DNA of 64,000 nucleotides from Halieaceae bacterium UBA5044 (lineage in GTDB: Bacteria; Pseudomonadota; Gammaproteobacteria; Pseudomonadales; Halieaceae). A program made the position numbers and the translations under genes. This document shows positions 1-7,250 of the stretch, in pieces. The notes under the pieces are model-generated. The model had not been told where the DNA came from. It saw only the letters and a program-made list of their open reading frames with translations, and made no database searches. How positions within the stretch are numbered: the stretch's first letter is position 1; each line of letters begins with the position of its first letter. The stretch is taken from the NCBI GenBank assembly GCA_002416125.1, contig DIBU01000022.1, positions 1-64,000 of the forward strand. The letters run 5' to 3'.

Positions 1-23
1 TCGTCGCCAAGATCATCGAGTAA
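1..23 (+). CDS. tuf: Elongation factor Tu, C-terminal fragment
   Basis: Only the last codons are in the window; they read VVAKIIE followed by TAA, the usual C-terminus of bacterial EF-Tu. The position just upstream of the S10 operon fits the str operon (rpsL-rpsG-fusA-tuf) that precedes it in most Gammaproteobacteria. The gene is cut by the window edge, not broken. A strong terminator follows 20 bases later. Confidence 0.85.
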
Positions 24-43
24 GCGTAGCGGCTACGACGAAA

Positions 44-68
44 AGCCCGGCCCAGTGCCGGGCTTTTT
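44..68. terminator. Bidirectional intrinsic terminator after tuf
   Basis: A perfect 8-bp stem (AGCCCGGC / GCCGGGCT) with a 5-base loop is followed by a T-run and preceded by an A-run. It can therefore serve both tuf on the plus strand and the convergent TM2 gene on the minus strand, whose stop codon is at 71. Confidence 0.85.
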
Positions 69-70
69 CG

Positions 71-472
71 TTACTGGCGTTGCAGGTTTTTCTCGGATAT
101 CTGGCTGTTCAGCGTGAGAAAGTCATACAGGACACCGAGGCCCAGCAGGCCCAGGGTCAACAGGTAGATGAGTCCCGTAACAATCTTTCCCATATAGAAG
201 CGGTGCACGCCGAACACGCCGAGGAAGGTGAGCAGAATCCACGCCAGACTGTAGTCCGTAGGGCCCTCCACATAACGGCGATCCGCGTCACGGGCCATCC
301 CCGGGATCAGGAACAGGTCGATAATCCAGCCGATAAACAGCAGCCCTAGAGTGAAGAACCAGATCACCCCGGTGATCTGTCGCCCATAGTAAAAGCGATG
401 GGCGCCGATAAAGCCAAAAATCCAAAGCAGGTATCCGATAAGGACCGAATGGGTTTCGTTGTCATTGCGCAT
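71..472 (-). CDS. Double TM2-domain membrane protein
   Basis: A 133-residue protein starting at MRNDNE; a longer in-frame start at 532 would add a basic leader unlike the family. It holds two copies of the TM2 domain, each with a transmembrane segment, the family motif G-x-H-R-F-Y-x-G (near residues 23-30 and 88-95), and a second transmembrane segment with a conserved Asp. TM2 proteins are small inner-membrane proteins with no agreed function. The internal duplication suggests four membrane helices. The gene is convergent with tuf and separated from it by a shared terminator. Confidence 0.75.
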   Translation of the reverse strand: MRNDNETHSVLIGYLLWIFGFIGAHRFYYGRQITGVIWFFTLGLLFIGWIIDLFLIPGMARDADRRYVEGPTDYSLAWILLTFLGVFGVHRFYMGKIVTGLIYLLTLGLLGLGVLYDFLTLNSQISEKNLQRQ

Positions 473-576
473 GGCTGCTTTGCTCCGTGACGAATGTCCA
501 TGCATCGTCACTGCTCGCCGGCCCGGCGTCAAGCTCTGGTCGTAGATGACGGGGCGCGACCCGGGGCCCGCTTGTC

Positions 577-590
577 ATGATCTGGATCAT
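577..590. promoter_or_regulatory. FNR/ANR-like palindrome upstream of the DUF465 gene
   Basis: The sequence ATGATCTGGATCAT is a perfect inverted repeat and matches 8 of 10 conserved positions of the FNR/ANR box (TTGAT-N4-ATCAA). Its centre lies about 41 bases before a plausible start of transcription near 625, with a -10-like TTCTAG/TAGGCT at 611-619. That is the geometry of a class II FNR-activated promoter. Regulator identity is inferred only from the motif. Confidence 0.4.
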
Positions 591-680
591 GGCGCCGCAC
601 AGGGTGTCTGTTCTAGGCTGGTACGCTGCCGGCAGCTGCCGCTACCCGGTGGTTTCACCTCAAATAAGCAAGGAGTTCCC

Positions 681-923
681 ATGTCAGTAGAACACCACGA
701 CCTCGTCCACGAATTCCCGGAGTTTCGTGAGCGCATCCACAAGCTGAAAATGAACGATGCCCACTTTCGCAAGCTGTTCGATGAGTACCACGAACTGACG
801 CGGGAAGTGGAAAACATGGAGAATGAAGTGACGCCGGTTGCGACCCACACGGAAGAGCAGGCCAAGGTGCGCCGGCTGCATCTCAAGGATGCGCTGTACT
901 GCATGCTCAACGCGGCGGTTTGA
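681..923 (+). CDS. YdcH/DUF465 family small protein
   Basis: An 80-residue, highly charged helical protein beginning MSVEHHDLVHEF, with the DUF465 signature of an HEFPE-like opening, a central F-x-x-L-x-x-x-Y-x-x-L heptad region and a K-D-x-L-Y-x-M/L C-terminal motif. YdcH proteins are uncharacterised, coiled-coil-like and about 70-80 residues long, so the length is normal. An AAGGAG ribosome site lies 8 bases before the ATG, which decides this start over longer in-frame options. The next gene follows after 1 base, so the two are probably cotranscribed. Confidence 0.8.
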   Translation: MSVEHHDLVHEFPEFRERIHKLKMNDAHFRKLFDEYHELTREVENMENEVTPVATHTEEQAKVRRLHLKDALYCMLNAAV

Positions 924-924
924 C

Positions 925-1248
925 ATGACTTCAGACAGCACGGCCGAAGTACGCGCACAGCTCAACGCAACCCTGGCCGAGCTGGAGCGACGCCTGGCCA
1001 GCATCAAGCGCGACGTGACGCGCAGCCACTCCGGCGACTGGGCGGAGCAGGCCCAGGAGCGGGAGAATGACGAGGTGGAGGATGCCATCGGCGTGGAAAC
1101 CAGGCAGTCGATTGCCGATACCCGCGCCGCCCTCGCCCGTCTGGACGCCGGTACCTACGGTAGCTGTGAGCGTTGCGGGGAGCCCATCAGCGCGGCGCGC
1201 CTGCAGGTATTGCCGACGGCGGCGCATTGTGTGAATTGTGCAGACTGA
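925..1248 (+). CDS. Short DksA/TraR-family zinc-finger protein
   Basis: A 107-residue protein with an N-terminal coiled-coil-like region (residues 1-75, LERRLASIKRD and the acidic stretch ERENDEVEDAIG) and a C-terminal C4 zinc finger (CERCGEPI ... CVNC, about residues 81-105). This is the DksA/TraR layout, but shorter than the 150-residue DksA. Short members resemble TraR/YbiI/DksA2-like proteins that bind the RNA polymerase secondary channel; whether this one does is unknown. It starts 2 bases after the DUF465 stop. A role in stress or oxygen response would fit the FNR-like box upstream, but is inference. Confidence 0.75.
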   Translation: MTSDSTAEVRAQLNATLAELERRLASIKRDVTRSHSGDWAEQAQERENDEVEDAIGVETRQSIADTRAALARLDAGTYGSCERCGEPISAARLQVLPTAAHCVNCAD

Positions 1249-1286
1249 AGTCGGCCCTTCCCGGGCAAAATAATCCTGTACGCTGC

Positions 1287-1315
1287 TTGACAGCCTGTAG
1301 GGCGCTCTTTAGAAT
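1287..1315 (+). promoter_or_regulatory. S10 operon sigma70 promoter
   Basis: A consensus -35 (TTGACA, 1287-1292), a 17-bp spacer and a near-consensus -10 (TAGAAT, 1310-1315) lie 66 bases before the rpsJ start. Predicted transcription start is near 1322, leaving a leader of about 60 nt. This would drive the whole S10-spc run. Confidence 0.8.
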
Positions 1316-1330
1316 TCGCGTTCCTTTTTC

Positions 1331-1361
1331 GGGGGGCTCCATTGCGGACCCCTGGTTTTTT
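1331..1361 (+). promoter_or_regulatory. Possible attenuator hairpin in the S10 leader
   Basis: A G-rich arm (1331-1340, ending TCC) can pair with GGACCCC (1346-1352), followed closely by TGG and a run of six T. It sits inside the predicted S10 leader, before the rpsJ ribosome site. E. coli controls this operon by L4-dependent attenuation in a longer leader; the present structure is much smaller and its role is inferred. Confidence 0.35.
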
Positions 1362-1381
1362 ATTGATTGGAGTTAGGTCTG

Positions 1382-1693
1382 GTGCAGAACCAACGCATTC
1401 GCATTCGCCTCAAGGCTTTCGACCACCGCCTGATAGATACGTCTACCCAGGAAATCGTGGAAACGGCGCGCCGCACAGGCGCCCAGGTGCGGGGGCCGAT
1501 CCCGCTCCCGACCCGCAAAGAGAAGTATACCGTGCTGGTTTCCCCGCACGTGAATAAGGACGCTCGTGACCAGTACGAAATTCGTACCCACAAGCGTTTG
1601 TTGGACATCGTGGAGCCTACCGAAAAAACAGTAGACGCCCTGATGAAACTGGACCTGGCAGCAGGTGTAGAAGTACAGATCAGTCTTGGTTAA
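1382..1693 (+). CDS. rpsJ: 30S ribosomal protein S10
   Basis: Reads VQNQRIRIRLKAFDHRLID and is 103 residues, exactly the E. coli length. I chose the GTG at 1382 over an in-frame TTG at 1367: the TTG codon itself overlaps the GGAG ribosome site (1369-1372), and only the GTG gives the conserved MQNQRIR opening. S10 is a head protein of the 30S subunit and also pairs with NusB in antitermination. First gene of the S10 operon; 122 bases, with a strong hairpin, separate it from rplC. Confidence 0.97.
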   Translation: MQNQRIRIRLKAFDHRLIDTSTQEIVETARRTGAQVRGPIPLPTRKEKYTVLVSPHVNKDARDQYEIRTHKRLLDIVEPTEKTVDALMKLDLAAGVEVQISLG

Positions 1694-1715
1694 CGACAAT
1701 TCGTAGCAAGACCTG

Positions 1716-1739
1716 CCCGTAGGCCCGGTGGCCTGCGGG
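1716..1739 (+). other. Stable hairpin between rpsJ and rplC
   Basis: A 10-bp stem (CCCGTAGGCC / GGCCTGCGGG, one G-U pair) closes a 4-base loop in an unusually long rpsJ-rplC gap. No T-run follows directly, so it is not a clear terminator; it may be an RNA processing or stability element, or a binding site for a ribosomal protein. Confidence 0.5.
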
Positions 1740-1815
1740 TGTGTAACGCCCGGTTCTTTAAAGCAAGGCGGGGCGGCCATAGAGGGTAAGCCCCGTACAC
1801 TGAGAGGTTAGCAAG

Positions 1816-2451
1816 ATGACTATTGGCTTAGTCGGCCGTAAGTCCGGTATGACTCGTGTTTTTACCGAGGACGGCGCATCCATACCAGTAACCGTAGTGG
1901 AGGTCACTCCAAACCGCGTTACTCAGATCAAAGAACTCGATAGCGATGGCTATCGTGCGATCCAGGTCACAGCGGGCAGCCGCAAGGCCTCGAAAGTGAG
2001 TAAATCAGCAGCGGGCCACTTCGCGAAGGCGGGTGTGGAAGCCGGTACCGGTCTCTGGGAATTCCGTCTGGCGGATGGCGTTGAGGCCCCCGCAGTGGGT
2101 TCCGAGCTGACGGTGGCGCATTTTGCCGCCGGCCAGAAGGTCGACGTGGCCGGCAAGTCCAAGGGTAAGGGCTTCCAGGGCGTGATCAAGCGCTGGAACT
2201 TCTCCATGCAGGACGCGACACACGGCAACTCGCTGTCGCATCGCGCCCCGGGCTCCATTGGCCAGTGCCAGACGCCGGGTCGTGTGTTCAAGGGCAAGAA
2301 AATGTCCGGGCACATGGGCGCGGAAACGGTGACCACCCAGGGTCTGGAGATCGTGCGTGTTGATGCGGAGCGCAACCTGCTTCTCATCAAGGGCGCTGTC
2401 CCCGGTGCACCCGGCGGAGACGTTATCGTGCGTCCCGCGGTCAAGGCTTAA
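1816..2451 (+). CDS. rplC: 50S ribosomal protein L3
   Basis: 211 residues, starting MTIGLVGRKSGMTRVF, an early 23S-binding assembly protein of the large subunit. The loop near residue 150 reads GSIGQCQTPGRVFKGKKM, keeping the glutamine that PrmB methylates in E. coli. Second gene of the S10 operon, 18 bases before rplD. Confidence 0.98.
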   Translation: MTIGLVGRKSGMTRVFTEDGASIPVTVVEVTPNRVTQIKELDSDGYRAIQVTAGSRKASKVSKSAAGHFAKAGVEAGTGLWEFRLADGVEAPAVGSELTVAHFAAGQKVDVAGKSKGKGFQGVIKRWNFSMQDATHGNSLSHRAPGSIGQCQTPGRVFKGKKMSGHMGAETVTTQGLEIVRVDAERNLLLIKGAVPGAPGGDVIVRPAVKA

Positions 2452-2469
2452 GGTTAGGGGGTCTCTAAC

Positions 2470-3087
2470 GTGGAATTGAGTGTAGTCAAGCCAGGTAACG
2501 CCGCAGCGGGCACGGTTTCAGTGTCTGATGTCGCCTTTGCCCGCGAATACAACGAAGATCTGGTGCACCAGGTGGTGACGGCCTATCTGGCCGGTGCGCG
2601 CCAGGGTACACGTGCGCAGAAGACGCGCTCCGATGTCAGCGGTGGTGGCAAGAAGCCCTGGCGTCAGAAGGGTACCGGTCGCGCTCGCGCGGGCACCATT
2701 CGCTCGCCGATCTGGCGCACCGGTGGTGTGACCTTTGCGGCGCGCCCGCAGGATCACTCCCAGAAAGTGAACCGCAAGATGTACCGTGCGGCCATGCGCT
2801 CCATTATGTCCGAACTGGCCCGTCAGGATCGCCTGCTTGTGGTCGAGAGCATGGATCTCGAGGCGCCCAAAACCAAGCTGCTAGTCAAGCAGCTGGGTGA
2901 ATACGGTCTGGACAACGTGCTGATCGTCACGGCAGAGCTGGGTGAAAACCTGTATCTGGCAGCGCGCAATCTGCACAAGGTTGATGTGCGTGATGTGGAC
3001 GGTGTGGATCCGGTCAGCCTGATCGCCTACGACAAGGTGATGGTCACTGTGGATGCAGTGAAGAAGATTGAGGAGATGCTCGCATGA
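2470..3087 (+). CDS. rplD: 50S ribosomal protein L4
   Basis: 205 residues from a GTG start (MELSVVKPGNAAAG). The conserved extended loop is present (TRAQKTRSDVSGGGKKPWRQKGTGRAR), which lines the peptide exit tunnel. In E. coli L4 also represses its own operon by acting on the leader; whether it does so here is unknown because the leader differs. It overlaps rplW by 4 bases, indicating translational coupling. Confidence 0.98.
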   Translation: MELSVVKPGNAAAGTVSVSDVAFAREYNEDLVHQVVTAYLAGARQGTRAQKTRSDVSGGGKKPWRQKGTGRARAGTIRSPIWRTGGVTFAARPQDHSQKVNRKMYRAAMRSIMSELARQDRLLVVESMDLEAPKTKLLVKQLGEYGLDNVLIVTAELGENLYLAARNLHKVDVRDVDGVDPVSLIAYDKVMVTVDAVKKIEEMLA

Positions 3088-3380
3088 ACCAGGAGCGGAT
3101 TTTCCAGGTGCTGGTAGCGCCGCACGTGTCGGAGAAAGCGGCGGTGCTGGCGGATGCCAACAACCAGTATGTATTCAAGGTCGCCGTGAATGCTACCAAG
3201 GCCGAAATCAAGAAGTCGGTTGAGCAGCTTTTCAAGGTAAAGGTGGATGCGGTCCAGACCCTCAAGGTCAAGGGCAAGGTCAAGCGTAACAAGTATGGCC
3301 TCAGCGCGCGTCCAACCTGGAAGAAGGCATATGTTCGTCTGGAGCAGGGTCAGGACATCGACTTTGCCGTGGCTGAATAA
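3084..3380 (+). CDS. rplW: 50S ribosomal protein L23
   Basis: 98 residues, with the typical VLVAPHVSEKA opening and the RPTWKKAYV C-terminal motif. L23 sits at the exit of the peptide tunnel and is the docking site for trigger factor and SRP. The start overlaps the rplD stop in an ATGA junction. Confidence 0.98.
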   Translation: MNQERIFQVLVAPHVSEKAAVLADANNQYVFKVAVNATKAEIKKSVEQLFKVKVDAVQTLKVKGKVKRNKYGLSARPTWKKAYVRLEQGQDIDFAVAE

Positions 3381-3394
3381 GGAGTAGGTGCGAG

Positions 3395-4222
3395 ATGGCA
3401 GTTTTAACAAGTAAACCGACATCGCCCGGACGCCGTCACGTCGTTCGCGTGGTGAGCGAGGATCTGCACAAGGGTGCACCCTACGCTCCGCTGCTGGAAA
3501 AGCAGAGCCGCCGCGGTGGCCGTAACAACAATGGCCGCATCACCGTGCGCCACGTTGGCGGTGGTCACAAGCAGCACTACCGGATCATCGACTTCAAGCG
3601 CTCCAAGGACGGTATTCCGGCCAAGGTCGAGCGCCTGGAGTATGACCCCAACCGTACGGCAAGCATCGCCCTGTTGCTGTTCGCCGATGGCGAGCGTCGC
3701 TACATCATCGCTCCGAAGGGTGTGAAGGCTGGCGATACCCTGCAGTCCGGCTCGGCGGCCCCGATCAAGACCGGCAACTGCCTGCCCCTGCGCAATATTC
3801 CGGTGGGTTCGGTGATCCACGCAGTGGAGCTGAAGCCCGGCAAGGGTGCCCAGGTCGCGCGCTCGGCTGGCGCTTCGGTGCAGCTGGTGGCCCGCGAGGG
3901 TCAGTACGCAACCCTGCGTCTGCGCTCAGGCGAGATGCGCAAGGTGTTGTCCGACTGCCGCGCCACGATCGGCGAGGTCTCAAACTCTGAGCACAGCCTG
4001 CGCAAGCTGGGTAAAGCCGGTGCCTCGCGCTGGCGTGGTGTGCGCCCGACCGTTCGCGGTGTGGCCATGAACCCGGTCGATCACCCGCATGGTGGTGGCG
4101 AAGGCCGCACCTCAGGTGGCCGTCACCCGGTGAGCCCGTGGGGCACGCCGACCAAGGGCTACAAGACGCGTTCGAACAAGCGCACTGACGGCCTGATTGT
4201 ACGCCGTCGTGGCAAGAAATAA
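3395..4222 (+). CDS. rplB: 50S ribosomal protein L2
   Basis: 275 residues, with the conserved RRGGRNNNGRITVRHVGGGHK stretch early on and the VDHPHGGGEGR motif near the C-terminus, which contains the histidine close to the peptidyl transferase centre. Length and order (L23-L2-S19) are normal. Confidence 0.98.
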   Translation: MAVLTSKPTSPGRRHVVRVVSEDLHKGAPYAPLLEKQSRRGGRNNNGRITVRHVGGGHKQHYRIIDFKRSKDGIPAKVERLEYDPNRTASIALLLFADGERRYIIAPKGVKAGDTLQSGSAAPIKTGNCLPLRNIPVGSVIHAVELKPGKGAQVARSAGASVQLVAREGQYATLRLRSGEMRKVLSDCRATIGEVSNSEHSLRKLGKAGASRWRGVRPTVRGVAMNPVDHPHGGGEGRTSGGRHPVSPWGTPTKGYKTRSNKRTDGLIVRRRGKK

Positions 4223-4260
4223 GTTCGGTCGATAGAGCCGAGAGATTAGAGGAAGACACT

Positions 4261-4536
4261 GTGCCGCGTTCACTGAAAAAAGGTCCCTTTATCGACCTTC
4301 ACTTGATGAAGAAAGTTGAAGCAGCGATTGAAAGCAACGACCGTCGCCCGATCAAGACCTGGTCGCGCCGTTCCATGATATCGCCGGATATGGTCGGTCT
4401 GACAATCGCCATCCACAATGGCCGTCAGCATGTGCCGGTCCTGATCAATGAAGACATGGTTGGTCACAAGCTTGGAGAGTTTGCGGTAACGCGTACGTTC
4501 AAAGGGCACATTGTGGACAAGAAGGCGAAGCGCTAA
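4261..4536 (+). CDS. rpsS: 30S ribosomal protein S19
   Basis: 91 residues from a GTG start; MPRSLKKGPFIDLHLMKKVE is the conserved opening and KLGEFAVTRTFKGH the conserved C-terminal half. It binds the 30S head near the A-site finger with S13. It lies 38 bases after rplB. Confidence 0.98.
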   Translation: MPRSLKKGPFIDLHLMKKVEAAIESNDRRPIKTWSRRSMISPDMVGLTIAIHNGRQHVPVLINEDMVGHKLGEFAVTRTFKGHIVDKKAKR

Positions 4537-4564
4537 GCGCTGGTCTATAGCGAGGTTTAGGAAA

Positions 4565-4903
4565 ATGGAAGTTGCAGCAAGACTGAAAGGTGCGCGGATC
4601 TCGGCCCAGAAGGCCCGCCTGGTTGCAGACCAGGTGCGCGGTAAGCCTGTCGAGGAGGCGCTGAGCCTGCTCGAATTCAGCACCAAAAAGGCAGCTCACA
4701 TCGTCAAGAAGATTCTTGATTCTGCGATTGCCAATGCTGAGAACAATGAAGGCGCGGATGTGGATGAGCTCAAGGTGTCCAGCATCTTTGTCGACGAAGG
4801 TATGACCATGAAGCGTCTGCGGCCTCGCGCCAAGGGTCGCGCGGATCGCATTTTCAAGCGCTCCTGTCATATCACAGTGAAAGTTGCAGACGGCCAAGGC
4901 TAA
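4565..4903 (+). CDS. rplV: 50S ribosomal protein L22
   Basis: 112 residues from the ATG at 4565 (MEVAARLKGARISAQKARLVAD), which matches the family; an earlier in-frame start would read through the rpsS tail. The beta-hairpin loop that reaches into the exit tunnel is present (MKRLRPRAKGRADRI), a known macrolide-resistance site. Confidence 0.97.
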   Translation: MEVAARLKGARISAQKARLVADQVRGKPVEEALSLLEFSTKKAAHIVKKILDSAIANAENNEGADVDELKVSSIFVDEGMTMKRLRPRAKGRADRIFKRSCHITVKVADGQG

Positions 4904-4920
4904 GTTCAGGAGAAGACCAC

Positions 4921-5592
4921 ATGGGTCAGAAAGTACATCCGGTCGGCATACGTTTAGGTATCGTCAAGGATCACAACTCGATCTGGTATGCGGATAGCAA
5001 AAACTATGCGAAAACGCTGATTACCGATCTTGAGGTGCGCAAGTACATCGAGAAGACGCTGGAGCACGCTTCCGTGAGCCGCGTCGTTATTGAGCGCCCG
5101 GCGCAAACCGCACGCATCACCATTCACACAGCCCGTCCCGGTATCGTGATTGGTAAGAAGGGTGAGGATGTTGACGGCCTGCGCAAGACACTTGCAGACA
5201 AGATGGGTGTGCCGGTGCACATCAACATCGAAGAGATCCGTAAGCCCGACCTGGATGCGAAGCTGGTTGCCCAGAACGTGGCGCAGCAGCTCGAGCGCCG
5301 TGTGATGTTCCGTCGCGCCATGAAGCGCGTGGTGCAGAACGCGATGCGCCAGGGTGCCGAGGGTATCAAGATCCAGGTCGGTGGTCGTCTGGGCGGTGCA
5401 GAAATTGCGCGTACCGAATGGTACCGCGAAGGTCGTGTGCCGCTGCACACCCTGCGCGCAGACATCGACTACGCGACCTACGAGGCATCTACCACGTACG
5501 GCATCATCGGCGTCAAGGTGTGGATCTTCAAGGGTGAAGTGATTGGCACGGAGAACCATTCCGACAGCGCCAAGAAGACAGCAACTAATTAA
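4921..5592 (+). CDS. rpsC: 30S ribosomal protein S3
   Basis: 223 residues, MGQKVHPVGIRLGI opening, KH domain with the GxxG-like IVIGKKGEDV (about residues 75-85), and the C-terminal GxxGRLGGAEIARTEWYREGRVPLHTLRADIDY signature. S3 lines the mRNA entry channel and contributes to helicase activity. The C-terminal tail is about 10 residues shorter than in E. coli. Confidence 0.98.
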   Translation: MGQKVHPVGIRLGIVKDHNSIWYADSKNYAKTLITDLEVRKYIEKTLEHASVSRVVIERPAQTARITIHTARPGIVIGKKGEDVDGLRKTLADKMGVPVHINIEEIRKPDLDAKLVAQNVAQQLERRVMFRRAMKRVVQNAMRQGAEGIKIQVGGRLGGAEIARTEWYREGRVPLHTLRADIDYATYEASTTYGIIGVKVWIFKGEVIGTENHSDSAKKTATN

Positions 5593-5603
5593 GGGTTACG
5601 CAG

Positions 5604-6017
5604 ATGCTTCAACCTAAGCGTACAAAATTCCGCAAGATGATGAAGGGCCGCAACCGCGGCCTCGCAGAGCGCGGCAGCAAGGTCAGCTTTGGCGAGTTCG
5701 GCCTCAAGGCCACTGGCCGCGGCCGTATTACTGCGCGCCAGATCGAGGCAGCTCGTCGTGCGATGACCCGCCACATCAAGCGTGGCGGAAAAATCTGGAT
5801 CCGGGTCTTCCCCGACAAGCCGATCACCGGCAAGCCGTTGGAAGTACGTCAGGGTAAGGGTAAGGGTAACGTTGAATACTGGGTGGCCCAGGTTCAGCCG
5901 GGCAAGGTTCTGTACGAAGTGCAGGGTGTGTCCGAGGAGCTTGCGCGCGAGGCGTTTGCCCTGGCAGCCGCGAAGATTCCGGTAGCCACTACATTTGTTA
6001 AACGGTCGGTGATGTGA
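5604..6017 (+). CDS. rplP: 50S ribosomal protein L16
   Basis: 137 residues, opening MLQPKRTKFRKMMKGRNRG and containing GRITARQIEAARRAM and the RQGKGKGNVEYWVA loop that contacts A-site tRNA. Its stop TGA shares one base with the ATG of rpmC, so L16 and L29 are translationally coupled. Confidence 0.98.
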   Translation: MLQPKRTKFRKMMKGRNRGLAERGSKVSFGEFGLKATGRGRITARQIEAARRAMTRHIKRGGKIWIRVFPDKPITGKPLEVRQGKGKGNVEYWVAQVQPGKVLYEVQGVSEELAREAFALAAAKIPVATTFVKRSVM

Positions 6018-6208
6018 TGAAAGCTAGCGAATTGCGTGACAAGTCCCCCGAGGACCTCAACAAGCAGCTGCTCACCCTGCGTGAAGAGCAGTTCAAGCTG
6101 CGCATGCAGAAGTCCACTGGTCAGCTGGGGCAGACACACCTGCTGCAGCAGAACCAGCGCGACATCGCACGCGTCAAGACTGTGCTGAACGAAAAGGCGG
6201 GTAACTGA
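6017..6208 (+). CDS. rpmC: 50S ribosomal protein L29
   Basis: 63 residues, MKASELRDKSPEDL to VLNEKAGN, matching the family closely. A GTG three bases earlier would add one Met, but the ATG at 6017 gives the usual MKA opening. L29 forms the tunnel-exit platform with L23. Only 2 bases separate it from rpsQ. Confidence 0.96.
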   Translation: MKASELRDKSPEDLNKQLLTLREEQFKLRMQKSTGQLGQTHLLQQNQRDIARVKTVLNEKAGN

Positions 6209-6210
6209 AC

Positions 6211-6477
6211 ATGTCTGGTGCAGAAAAGCGTATACGGACGGCAACCGGCAAGGTTGTCAGCAACAAAATGGACAAGACCATCACGGTCCTGATCGAGCGG
6301 CGGGTCAAGCACCCGGTGTACGGCAAGTACATCACCCGTTCGTCGAAGATCCACGCGCACGACGAGAACAACGTCTGCAGTATTGGTGACACCGTGAAGG
6401 TGACCGAGTCCCGGCCCATTTCCAAGAGCAAGACCTGGAAGTTGCTCGAAGTAGTGGAAAACGCCCAGCAGGTTTAA
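6211..6477 (+). CDS. rpsQ: 30S ribosomal protein S17
   Basis: 88 residues, with the GKVVSNKMDKTITVLIERRVKHP core and KIHAHDENN loop of S17, an early 16S-binding protein. Last gene of the S10 operon in the classical division. The 40-base gap to rplN contains a small hairpin (TGCGGC / GCCGCA, 6489-6503) but no clear promoter, so S10 and spc are probably read through. Confidence 0.98.
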   Translation: MSGAEKRIRTATGKVVSNKMDKTITVLIERRVKHPVYGKYITRSSKIHAHDENNVCSIGDTVKVTESRPISKSKTWKLLEVVENAQQV

Positions 6478-6517
6478 GCGCTGTAATTTGCGGCCTCGCC
6501 GCAGTTTGGAGTAAGAG

Positions 6518-6886
6518 ATGATTCAGACAGAGTCGTATTTGGAAGTCGCTGACAACAGCGGTGCCCGTCGGGTGATGTGCATCAAGGTGCTGGGTGGCTC
6601 CAAGCGTCGCTATGCGCGCGTCGGTGACCTCATCAAGGTGACGGTGAAGGAAGCAATCCCGCGCGGCAAGGTCAAGAAAGGCCAGGTCATGACGGCGGTT
6701 GTGGTGCGTACGCGCAAGGGCGTACGTCGTCCCGATGGCTCGCTGATCAAGTTCGACGATAACGCCGCCGTACTGCTGAACAACCAGCAGGCGCCGATCG
6801 GCACCCGTATTTTTGGCCCCGTAACTCGTGAGCTGCGCGGCGAGAAGTTTATGAAGATTATTTCTCTGGCTCCCGAAGTAATCTGA
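6518..6886 (+). CDS. rplN: 50S ribosomal protein L14
   Basis: 122 residues, MIQTESYLEVADNSGARRVMCI opening and the FGPVTRELRGEKFMKIISLAPEV end typical of L14, which contacts 16S rRNA at an intersubunit bridge and is the binding target of the silencing factor RsfS. First gene of the spc operon. Confidence 0.98.
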   Translation: MIQTESYLEVADNSGARRVMCIKVLGGSKRRYARVGDLIKVTVKEAIPRGKVKKGQVMTAVVVRTRKGVRRPDGSLIKFDDNAAVLLNNQQAPIGTRIFGPVTRELRGEKFMKIISLAPEVI

Positions 6887-6912
6887 TTCGGCCAGGAGGA
6901 GAGGAAACTGTA

Positions 6913-7227
6913 ATGTCCAAGATCAAGCGCGATGACGAAGTGATTATCCTGGCCGGCAAGGACAAGGGTAAGCGCGGCAAGGTTCGCAAGGTGCTCGCTG
7001 ACAATCGCGTGGTTGTCTCCGGCATTAACATGGTGAAGAAGCACACCCGGCCGAACCCGCAGATGGGCGTCGCCGGTGGCATCGTCGAGCGCGAAGCGCC
7101 GATCCAGGTGTCCAATGTGGCAATTTACAACCCGTCGACCAGCAAGGCCGACCGGGTGGGTTACAAAGTTGATGGGGATACCAAAGTGCGTATCTTCAAA
7201 TCCAGTGGCGAGGCGATTGACGCCTGA
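6913..7227 (+). CDS. rplX: 50S ribosomal protein L24
   Basis: 104 residues with a KOW motif (DEVIILAGKDKGKRGKV, about residues 8-24), an assembly initiator of the large subunit. An AGGAGAGG ribosome site precedes the ATG. Ordinary length and position between L14 and L5. Confidence 0.98.
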   Translation: MSKIKRDDEVIILAGKDKGKRGKVRKVLADNRVVVSGINMVKKHTRPNPQMGVAGGIVEREAPIQVSNVAIYNPSTSKADRVGYKVDGDTKVRIFKSSGEAIDA

Positions 7228-7250
7228 TTCGGGGGTCAAGGGTAAAAGAC

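Noticed and set aside
1367..1381. TTG start for rpsJ.
   Set aside because: It would overlap the GGAG ribosome site and add residues absent in S10; the GTG at 1382 fits the family.
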